Shown here in pieces: positions 7,179 to 14,375 of a stretch of 31,153 nucleotides of DNA (the stretch's first letter is position 1; each line of letters begins with the position of its first letter). The position numbers were made by a program, and so were the translations under genes. Source of the stretch: an uncultured Opitutia bacterium (GTDB lineage: Bacteria; Verrucomicrobiota; Verrucomicrobiia; Opitutales; UBA953); assembly GCA_937874455.1 (NCBI GenBank), contig CALNBE010000185.1:1-31153 (forward strand), read 5' to 3'. A model generated the notes under the pieces. It was given only the letters and a program-made list of their open reading frames with translations. It had not been told where the DNA came from and did no database searches.

Positions 7179-8575
7179 GCGAATTTTCTCCAGAGCAGTT
7201 ACGGAATTGGACGCGCGGTCGTTGGGCTGGGGCGGGTTGTCCGCTGGTGGTGCGCCGTTTTGTGCATGATACCCGGCAACTGGTGCCGGGGGACTGTTTT
7301 GTCGCGCTGACTACGGGGCGGCGGGACGGCCATGCGTTCCTGTCCGCAGCGGTGGAAAAGGGTGCGGGGGCAGCCTTGGTGCGGGAGGAAAATCCGTTGC
7401 TGGAGTTGCCTCAGCTGGTGGTGAAGAATCCCCTGGAGGCCCTGCAGGAAATTGCCCGGCACGCTCGGAGGAATTTCACGGGCAGGGTGATTGGTGTGAC
7501 CGGCAGTGTGGGCAAGACCTCGACAAAAGATATGCTCCACCGAATTCTCGGGGAAGACGCTTTTGCCACGGAGGGGAACCTGAACAATTTTTTGGGTGTG
7601 CCGCTGATGCTGACCCGGCTGGAGGCAGGGCGACACTCGGCTGCAGTGATCGAAGCTGGAATGAGCGAGCCGGGCGAGCTAGCGCGGGCAGGGTGGATGA
7701 TCGAGCCGGACGTGGCGGTCATCACCAATGTGCAGCCCGCGCACCTGTCCGGGCTGGGTTCGCTGGAGGCGATCGCGGAGGAAAAAAGCGCGCTGGCCCG
7801 GCGGGTGCGGGCAGACGGCTGGGTGGTGCTTCCGGAAAAATGCCTGGCGTATGGGGCTTTTAGAACGCTGACAGGACGGTTGCTGGCGGTTTCCTTTGCG
7901 ACGTCGGATGCTTTGTCTGGAGGTCCGGTGCGGGAGCGTGTGACGGCGGAAATTGTGGAGGTGGAAGCTGGCTGGCGGATTGACTTGCGGGGATATCCCT
8001 TGGTGGAGGGAAGCTTTGCGTTTCCCTTTTCGACTCGAGGGATGGCGGAGAACGCAGCGCTGGCGGCGGTGACGGCGTTGGCCCTGGGTGTGAGTGCATT
8101 CCGGATACGGGAGGTTTTTCAGGCATGGCGTCCCTCGGCGAGCCGAGGGGAGATCCGGCTGCTGGACGGGAGACTCTTTTATATCGACTGCTACAACGCC
8201 AGCCCCGCCTCGCTGGCGGATGCGGCTTGGGCCTTTGACCGGAGGACTGCGGGTATGGGCGGACGGTTGTTTGTTTTGGCGGGCATGAACGAGCTGGGTG
8301 CGAAATCGGCGCGGCTGCACTGGGAAGTCGGCGCGCAACTTCCCCTGAGGACCGGTGACCGGCTGGTGTTGTTTGGCGGCGATTCGGCGGCGCTTGGTGA
8401 GGGTGCGGTGTCCGCAGGCTTTTCCGCCGCCGCGGTGGCGAGGGCGGAATCGGTTGAAGCGGTGCGGGAGCTGATTCAGGAATTTGCCGGGCCGGTTTTT
8501 CTCAAGGGAAGTCGGGCGTATGCGTTGGAACGGGCGTTGCCGGAAGGCGGAGTTAAAACGATGGAAGGACATTGA
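7175..8575 (+). CDS. murF: UDP-MurNAc-tripeptide:D-Ala-D-Ala ligase
   Basis: MurF joins the D-Ala-D-Ala dipeptide made by Ddl to the UDP-MurNAc-tripeptide. The product of about 466 residues shows the P-loop GSVGKTSTKD (Lys114) and EGNLNNFLGVPL, a MurF hallmark. It also has VIEAGMSEPGELA, TNVQPAHL and the C-terminal DCYNASPASL and KGSRAYALE segments. Two starts are possible: 7160 (no ribosome-binding site) and 7175, which overlaps the murE stop as ATGA in the style of the other gene junctions here. I chose 7175. murE, murF and mraY run in the usual order. Confidence 0.94.
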   Translation: MSEFSPEQLRNWTRGRWAGAGCPLVVRRFVHDTRQLVPGDCFVALTTGRRDGHAFLSAAVEKGAGAALVREENPLLELPQLVVKNPLEALQEIARHARRNFTGRVIGVTGSVGKTSTKDMLHRILGEDAFATEGNLNNFLGVPLMLTRLEAGRHSAAVIEAGMSEPGELARAGWMIEPDVAVITNVQPAHLSGLGSLEAIAEEKSALARRVRADGWVVLPEKCLAYGAFRTLTGRLLAVSFATSDALSGGPVRERVTAEIVEVEAGWRIDLRGYPLVEGSFAFPFSTRGMAENAALAAVTALALGVSAFRIREVFQAWRPSASRGEIRLLDGRLFYIDCYNASPASLADAAWAFDRRTAGMGGRLFVLAGMNELGAKSARLHWEVGAQLPLRTGDRLVLFGGDSAALGEGAVSAGFSAAAVARAESVEAVRELIQEFAGPVFLKGSRAYALERALPEGGVKTMEGH

Positions 8576-8581
8576 TCGAAC

Positions 8582-9688
8582 ATGTTGTATTTTCTCAAAG
8601 AATGGCAGGATGCGTGGGGGCCTTTCCGCCTCTTCGAATACCAAAGTGTGCGGGCGATGATGGCGGGTTTTACCGCGCTGTTGGTCGGCTTTGTCATCGC
8701 GCCACGGATACTTTGCTGGCTGCGAAATGTGCGGCAGCCGGAGCGTTCGGAGAAGTTGATGGGCAATTTGGCAAAGAAGGGAAACCAGGTGCCCACGATG
8801 GGCGGGCTGCTAGTGCTGATCCCGACCACGGTGTCGGTGCTGTTGTGGGCGCGTCCGAACGTGTATGTGTTTGCGGCGCTGCTGGTGTATCTGGGGATGA
8901 GCCTGGTGGGATGGGTGGATGATTGCCGCAAAGTCGCGTTGAAGAGCCATGATGGGCTCTCGGGGCGGGCGAAGATGGGCGGACTGCTGGTGTTTTCCCT
9001 GCTCGGTATCGGGCTGTTGCTGGCGTGGCCGGAGAGCCGGGAGAAAATGGTGGAGTTGTGGCTGCCTTTCGTCAAAGAGCCCGTGCTGCCGATGGCAGGC
9101 TGGCCCTTGTGGGCGGGCATCGCCTTTGCGGTGGTTTTCTTTTGCGTGGTGACCGCGGGCAGCAGTAACGCGGTCAATTTGACGGACGGGTTGGACGGGC
9201 TGGCAATCGGGTGCGTGATCTCGACGACATTGATCTTCGGAGTGGTGGCCTATCTTGCCGGGCACAGCGAATTTTCCAGTTACTTGCACATCAGCAATGT
9301 TCCGGGCGCGGGGGAATTGGCGGTCTGGTGCGCGGCGCTGGTGGGTGGCAGCATGGTTTTTCTGTGGTATAACGCGGCGCCGGCGGAGGTGTACATGGGA
9401 GATGTTGGCGCGCTGGGGATGGGGGGGGTGATTGGGGCGATTGCCTTCATGGTCAATCAGCCGTTTTTGCTGGTGTTGGTGGGCGGAGTTTTCGTGGTGG
9501 AGGCGCTTTCGGTGGTCATTCAGGTGGCTTATTTCAGGCGCACCGGAGGGAAACGGGTGTTTCTGATGACACCGATCCATCATCATTTCCAAAAGAAAGG
9601 TTGGCCTGTTACAAAAATAGTCATTCGCTTTTGGCTGCTTTCGCTTTTGTTTGGCATCGCCGGACTGATTACCTTAAAACTACGGTAA
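8582..9688 (+). CDS. mraY: Phospho-MurNAc-pentapeptide translocase MraY
   Basis: MraY transfers phospho-MurNAc-pentapeptide to undecaprenyl phosphate, forming lipid I in the inner membrane. The 368-residue polytopic protein has about ten membrane segments. It carries the family's catalytic Asp pair in GWVDDCRK, the NLTDGLDGLA motif, and the MTPIHHHFQKKGW loop near the C-terminus with its His cluster. Length and motif order are standard. It begins 6 bp after murF without a clear Shine-Dalgarno sequence, so translation may be coupled. Confidence 0.96.
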   Translation: MLYFLKEWQDAWGPFRLFEYQSVRAMMAGFTALLVGFVIAPRILCWLRNVRQPERSEKLMGNLAKKGNQVPTMGGLLVLIPTTVSVLLWARPNVYVFAALLVYLGMSLVGWVDDCRKVALKSHDGLSGRAKMGGLLVFSLLGIGLLLAWPESREKMVELWLPFVKEPVLPMAGWPLWAGIAFAVVFFCVVTAGSSNAVNLTDGLDGLAIGCVISTTLIFGVVAYLAGHSEFSSYLHISNVPGAGELAVWCAALVGGSMVFLWYNAAPAEVYMGDVGALGMGGVIGAIAFMVNQPFLLVLVGGVFVVEALSVVIQVAYFRRTGGKRVFLMTPIHHHFQKKGWPVTKIVIRFWLLSLLFGIAGLITLKLR

Positions 9689-9701
9689 AATCCCCTCATC
9701 C

Positions 9702-10997
9702 ATGGACATTCCTGAGATCATTGCCTCAAAAATACGGCGCCCGGTGGCGGTGCTGGGCTGGGGCGTGAGCGGCAAGGCGGTGGCTGCGCTGTTGCAGGAA
9801 TTGGGCGCGACCGCGGTGATTTATGATGAGCGGGGCGGGGAGGGTGTGGTTTTGCAGTGGGATGTCGCGACGGCGAAGCAGCATGATCTGGTGGTGTACA
9901 GTCCGGGTTTTGCGCAGAACCACCCCTGGCTGTTGGTGGCGCGAAGGGTGGGGCTGTTGTGCGTGGGCGAGCTGGATTTTGCGGCTTTGTTGTGGAAGAA
10001 GCCGCTGGTGGCGGTGACCGGAACCAACGGGAAAACCACTTTGACGGAGTTCATTACCTTCGCCCACAAGCGGCGGGGCCGGGAGGCGGTTTCCGTCGGC
10101 AACATCGGTTATCCGCTGGCCCGGCTGTTCGAGCTGGAGGGCGCGCGACACCCCCTGCCAATTTGCGAAGTCAGCTCCTTTCAGGCCGAGGACATGCGTT
10201 ATTTCACGCCCGGGGTGGTGTTGTGGACGAATTTTGCGGAGGATCACCTGGACCGGCACGGCGACATGGAGACGTATTTTCGGGCCAAATACAAACTGGT
10301 GGAGCTGGTGGAGCGGCAGGCGTCGCGCCGGTTGATTGTCGGCGAGTCGGTGGTGGCGGCGGCCGGGCGATTGGGAATAGAGATGCCCGCTTTTACGGAG
10401 GTGGCGACACGCGCGGAGGTGGAAGGAAAAATCCCCGAGGGCAGCGTTTTCAGCAGTTTCCCGCAGCAGGAAAACTATGCGGTGGCCCGGCGCTACTGGG
10501 AGCAGGAGGGGCTGCCGATGCGGGCACTTGAAGAGGCGGCGCGGATGTTTTCTCCCGCGCGGCATCGGTTGCAGCGGGTGACGGAAATGGGCGGGGTGAC
10601 ATATTGGAACGATTCAAAGGGGACAAATTTTCATGCCGCGCTGGCGGCCCTCTCGGCGGTACGCGGTCCGGTGCACTGGATTGGCGGAGGAAAATGGAAG
10701 GGCGGGGACCTGCGCGCTTTTGGACTGGAGCTGGCGCGACGGATCCGCCGCGCCTACTTGATTGGCGAGACGGGGCCGGAGCTGCACGAGGTTTTTTTGG
10801 AGCAGGGGGTTCCCAGCGCGGTTTTCAAAAAACTGCAGGATGCGGTGGTGGCGGCGCAGCAAAACGCGGATTCCGGTGAAACGGTGCTGTTCAGTCCCGG
10901 TTTCTCCAGTTTTGACATGTTTAAAAACTACGCTGATCGCGGCCTGCTCTTTGAACAATCCGTGTTGGCGCTGAAAAACGCTGCCGCTGCGAAATGA
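9702..10997 (+). CDS. murD: UDP-MurNAc-L-alanine:D-glutamate ligase
   Basis: MurD adds D-glutamate to UDP-MurNAc-L-alanine. The 431-residue protein has an N-terminal Rossmann segment, VAVLGWGVSGKA, that binds the UDP moiety. The P-loop GTNGKTTLTEF (Lys111) is followed by EVSSFQAE and TNFAEDHLDRHGDME. NDSKGTNFHAA and the C-terminal FSPGFSSFDMFKNYADRG are all typical of MurD. The start lies 13 bp after mraY in a leader (AAAATCCCCTCATCC) without a Shine-Dalgarno sequence. A 72-bp A/C-rich gap separates it from the LysM gene. Confidence 0.95.
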   Translation: MDIPEIIASKIRRPVAVLGWGVSGKAVAALLQELGATAVIYDERGGEGVVLQWDVATAKQHDLVVYSPGFAQNHPWLLVARRVGLLCVGELDFAALLWKKPLVAVTGTNGKTTLTEFITFAHKRRGREAVSVGNIGYPLARLFELEGARHPLPICEVSSFQAEDMRYFTPGVVLWTNFAEDHLDRHGDMETYFRAKYKLVELVERQASRRLIVGESVVAAAGRLGIEMPAFTEVATRAEVEGKIPEGSVFSSFPQQENYAVARRYWEQEGLPMRALEEAARMFSPARHRLQRVTEMGGVTYWNDSKGTNFHAALAALSAVRGPVHWIGGGKWKGGDLRAFGLELARRIRRAYLIGETGPELHEVFLEQGVPSAVFKKLQDAVVAAQQNADSGETVLFSPGFSSFDMFKNYADRGLLFEQSVLALKNAAAAK

Positions 10998-11069
10998 ATT
11001 TGTGTCCAGGGCCAGATGCAATAAATCCATAAACAAGAAACAACTTCACAAACTTCACCATTCACCACC

Positions 11070-11999
11070 ATGAGATCCACTATCACCATTACCGCGGTTG
11101 TGCTTGTGCACGCCGCCGTACTCACCTTCATCGGATGCCGGACTACCACCGGGTTTCCCGAGCAGAGCGCCACGGGAACCACGGCTTATGGCGTCGGCTA
11201 CAATCCCCCATCCTCCACTGCTTCGGTGACGACCACTGCTCCGGCGACCTATACGCCGCCGCCCACGGTCACCGCTCCTCCGCCGGCGACGCAGGATTTT
11301 TCGCGGAGTGATCCGACGAGTGAAACGCGTTTGCTGATTGATTCGAACAGCCAGCAATCCGGTGCTGCGGCGACGGCAGAGGGCAATCGGTACAAGGTGA
11401 AAAAGAATGAAAGTTTGTGGCTGATTGCGCGCCGCGAAGGCGTCTCGGTCAAAGCCCTGCAGGAAGCGAATAACATGCGCGACAACGAGGTGCTGAAGGA
11501 AGGTCGCGAGCTGATCATTCCCGCGAAGCAAGGTGGTAGCGCTGTGTCAGCGAGCAGCGCAGAAGCGGTCACTGCTGGCGGCGACGTCTATGTGGTGCAA
11601 AAGGGTGATGTGCTGGGCACAATCGCCCGCAAGCATGGCACTACGGTGGCCAAGCTGAAGGCGGCGAACAGTCTGAAGAGTGACATGGTGCGTGTCGGGC
11701 AGAAACTCCGGATTCCCTCGGACGCGGTTTCTCCGGCGCCGGCCGCAGGCAATGCGCCGGTTGCCCCAAGTCACCGAACTCCTGCCGCCACCTCTGGCGC
11801 AACAACAACGCCTCCTCCTGCAGTGGCTCCCAGCACGGGCTTGGACATTGGAGACGGATTTGGGGATTTCCGCGTGACTAGTCCGACGGCCACGCCTCCG
11901 GTGGCTCCCACCACCACCACCACGGCGGTGCCGCCGCCGTCCGCGCCGATCACGACTACCACCACACCGGTGGACACGCCGATTACACTCACCCGCTAA
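11070..11999 (+). CDS. LysM-domain lipoprotein inserted in the dcw cluster
   Basis: The 309-residue product has an N-terminal export signal ending in FIGC (Cys23), which fits a lipoprotein. A Thr/Pro-rich linker follows, then two LysM modules at about 107-151 and 172-216. Each has the YxVxxxxSLwxIAxxxgvsvkaLxxaN pattern ending in ELIIP or KLRIP. The last 90 residues are Pro/Thr/Ala-rich and low in complexity. LysM modules bind N-acetylglucosamine-containing glycans such as peptidoglycan. No catalytic domain is visible, so it may be a wall-binding or tethering protein. It sits between murD and ftsW. Its start is preceded by an A/C-rich leader with a repeated AACTTCAC word and no Shine-Dalgarno sequence. 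Its role in division is inferred from position only. Confidence 0.85.
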   Translation: MRSTITITAVVLVHAAVLTFIGCRTTTGFPEQSATGTTAYGVGYNPPSSTASVTTTAPATYTPPPTVTAPPPATQDFSRSDPTSETRLLIDSNSQQSGAAATAEGNRYKVKKNESLWLIARREGVSVKALQEANNMRDNEVLKEGRELIIPAKQGGSAVSASSAEAVTAGGDVYVVQKGDVLGTIARKHGTTVAKLKAANSLKSDMVRVGQKLRIPSDAVSPAPAAGNAPVAPSHRTPAATSGATTTPPPAVAPSTGLDIGDGFGDFRVTSPTATPPVAPTTTTTAVPPPSAPITTTTTPVDTPITLTR

Positions 12000-12021
12000 C
12001 CGGGAGTTTGTTTGAGCCTCG

Positions 12022-13275
12022 ATGAGCGAACGGCATTTGCAGCCAGTGCGGGCTTCCCGCTTTTGGGTGCCAGCATCGTTTCTGATGCTGTTTGCCTTTG
12101 CGCTGACGGGCTTCGGCATATTGATTCTTTCCAGCGCGGGTGCCAAGGCTCCCTCGGCCAGCAGTGGGCCGTTGCACATCATGTATGCGCAACTGAAATA
12201 CCTGCCGATTGCTCTGGTGGCGGGGTTGGTGGCCTTTCGAGTTGATTTGGAACGGCTGCGCCGATGGGTGTGGTGGATATTTGGCGCGGTTTGTGTTCTG
12301 TTGGCGTTGGTCCGGGTTCCGGGCATCGGGAAATCGGTGAAGGGTTCTTGGCGCTGGATTGACTTGGGATTTTTTAATTTGCAGGTCTCGGACTTGGCCA
12401 AGGTCGCGTTGGTACTGGCGCTTTCGCATTATCTGGCGAACCAGCAGCGGGTGTTGCGCCGAGTGTATTTCCAGTGGATCGACTGGTCGCCCAAGTTCCC
12501 TTGGCTGTTGAGGGGGAAGAAAACTTTTCCCTGGGTGGAGCCGACGACCATGGCCGGCTGGGATTTTGTGCAGGGTTTCTTGTTTCCCGCCCTGATTATC
12601 GGGACGGTTTGCGGATTGATTGCAATCGAGCCGGACTTGGGAACCATGGCGCTGTGCGCGGCGGTCAGCGGCGTGCTGCTGTTTGTTTCTGGGGTGCGGT
12701 TGTCCTATCTGATCCCGGCGGGGCTGGCTGCGGTGGGGGTTTTCTCCTGGGTGGTTTACAATTGGCCAAACCGCTTGAACCGCGTGCTGTCATTTCTTGA
12801 TCCGGAGGGGACGAAGAGCAAGGAGGGGTATCAACTTTGGCAGGGAATGGTGGCTTTTGCCTGCGGTGGAACCACGGGAGAGGGCTTGGGGCAGGGATTG
12901 CAGCAGCGCTATTTTTTGCCGGAGGCGCACACGGACTTCATTTTTTCGATTGTGGGAGAGGAGTTGGGCTTTGTGGCGACGGCGGGTGTGGTGGCGTGTT
13001 TTTTCGGAATGTTTCTGGTAGTCTTGTTCAACCTGCCAAAGGCGCACAATCTCTACCAGTTTAACGTCTGTCTCGGTGCCACACTTTTCATTGTGCTGCA
13101 GGCATTGATTAACATGGGAGTGGTGACGGGGCTGTTGCCGACCAAGGGGATGTCGCTGCCCTTTATCAGCTATGGAGGAACGAATCTGGTGATGATGTTT
13201 GTGATGCTTGGATTGATTTTAAACTGCCTGAGCATATGGGCTCGTCCGCCGGAATTAAGGACCGAGGGAGCATGA
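12022..13275 (+). CDS. ftsW: Septal peptidoglycan glycosyltransferase FtsW (SEDS family)
   Basis: FtsW polymerises lipid II into glycan strands at the septum together with FtsI. The 417-residue protein has about ten membrane segments. SEDS motifs are present: GSWRWIDLGFFNLQVSDLAK near 108-127, IEPDLGT near 202-208, PEAHTDFIFSIVGEELGF in the large extracytoplasmic loop, and LPFISYGGTNL near the end. Residues about 144-183 form a hydrophilic, Trp-rich stretch between two membrane segments that looks longer than in the FtsW proteins I know. The order ftsW-murG is standard, and the stop overlaps the murG start as ATGA. RodA is a formal alternative, but the dcw location favours FtsW. Confidence 0.93.
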   Translation: MSERHLQPVRASRFWVPASFLMLFAFALTGFGILILSSAGAKAPSASSGPLHIMYAQLKYLPIALVAGLVAFRVDLERLRRWVWWIFGAVCVLLALVRVPGIGKSVKGSWRWIDLGFFNLQVSDLAKVALVLALSHYLANQQRVLRRVYFQWIDWSPKFPWLLRGKKTFPWVEPTTMAGWDFVQGFLFPALIIGTVCGLIAIEPDLGTMALCAAVSGVLLFVSGVRLSYLIPAGLAAVGVFSWVVYNWPNRLNRVLSFLDPEGTKSKEGYQLWQGMVAFACGGTTGEGLGQGLQQRYFLPEAHTDFIFSIVGEELGFVATAGVVACFFGMFLVVLFNLPKAHNLYQFNVCLGATLFIVLQALINMGVVTGLLPTKGMSLPFISYGGTNLVMMFVMLGLILNCLSIWARPPELRTEGA

Positions 13276-14375
13276 GCCGCTTTGTCATCGCATGCGGGGG
13301 AACGGGTGGGCATCTGGCTCCGGGAATTTGCCTGGCGGAGGAATTGCGGGCGCGGGGGCAGGAGTGTCTGCTGATTGTCAGCCGGAAGGACATTGACTCC
13401 CGGCTGCTGGAAAAATATCCGCACCTTGAATTTCGCCGGGCTCCGGGGACTGGGTTGTCTTGGCGCCCTGTTCCCTTACTTCGCTTTTGCTGGAGTCAGG
13501 CGCAGGCCGTGCTTTTTGCACTGGGGCTGACACGGCGATGGCGGCCGGATGCGTATGTGAGCTTCGGAGGATTTCTTTCGCTGGGGCTGGCGGTGGTCTG
13601 CCGGGTGCGGGGAATCCCGGTGGTGTTGCACGAAGCAAACCGGATTCCTGGCAAGGCGGTGCGGACACTGGGGAAATTTGCGGACCGGGTGTGGCTACCG
13701 GACGGCGTGCGGATTGCCCGCCTGCCCGCGGCGGTGCAGCGGGACGCGGGATTTCCGGTGCGCAGGGAAATCAGAAAAATTCCGCAGGCGGAGGCTCGCC
13801 GGCAGCTTGGCTTGGCGGAGGAGGGGAAATTGCTGCTGGTGCTGGGAGGAAGCCAGGGCGCGGCGGCGTTGAACCGATGGGCGGAGGAAAATGCGGCGGC
13901 GATTGTCGAGGCTGGCGCCCAAATTTTGTGCGTGGCCGGGCCGGGGCAGCGCCAGCCGGAGACGCGCCGGATCGAGGCGGGTGGGGTAGCCCGGGACGTG
14001 CGGTTTGTTCCTTTTTGCGACCGAATGGCGGCAGCGCTCTCAGCGGCGGACCTGGTGGTGTCGAGAGCCGGTGCGGGCAGCATCGCGGAGATGGTTGCCT
14101 GCGGTGTGCCGCCGGTGCTGGTGCCCCTGCCCACATCGGCGGACGGGCATCAGGACGAGAATGCCCGTTTTGTCGCGGAGCACGGCGGTGGGCTGGTGGT
14201 GGCGCAGGGGAATTGGGAACTGCTGACTACCACCGTGACGGAGTTGCTGCGGGATGATGCCCGCCGGGAAAAACTGCGGGCAGGCACGCTGGCGTTGCGG
14301 TGTTTCAACGACTGGTCGGCGATGGTGGATGATTTGCTAAAACTCGGCGGAGCGCGGGAGGCGCGGAGGAAATGA
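13272..14375 (+). CDS. murG: Lipid II synthase MurG (GlcNAc transferase)
   Basis: MurG transfers GlcNAc from UDP-GlcNAc to lipid I at the inner face of the membrane. The product is about 367 residues. It has the glycine-rich motif GGTGGHLAPG (residues 9-18), the HEANRIPGK segment that contacts lipid I, GGSQGA, and the donor-binding SRAGAGSIAEMVACGVPPVLVP region, read as a set of conserved blocks. The frame opens at 13236, but the domain begins at the ATG at 13272. That ATG overlaps the ftsW stop as ATGA and has a GGGAG sequence just upstream. The 3' end overlaps murC-murB. Confidence 0.95.
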   Translation: MSRFVIACGGTGGHLAPGICLAEELRARGQECLLIVSRKDIDSRLLEKYPHLEFRRAPGTGLSWRPVPLLRFCWSQAQAVLFALGLTRRWRPDAYVSFGGFLSLGLAVVCRVRGIPVVLHEANRIPGKAVRTLGKFADRVWLPDGVRIARLPAAVQRDAGFPVRREIRKIPQAEARRQLGLAEEGKLLLVLGGSQGAAALNRWAEENAAAIVEAGAQILCVAGPGQRQPETRRIEAGGVARDVRFVPFCDRMAAALSAADLVVSRAGAGSIAEMVACGVPPVLVPLPTSADGHQDENARFVAEHGGGLVVAQGNWELLTTTVTELLRDDARREKLRAGTLALRCFNDWSAMVDDLLKLGGAREARRK

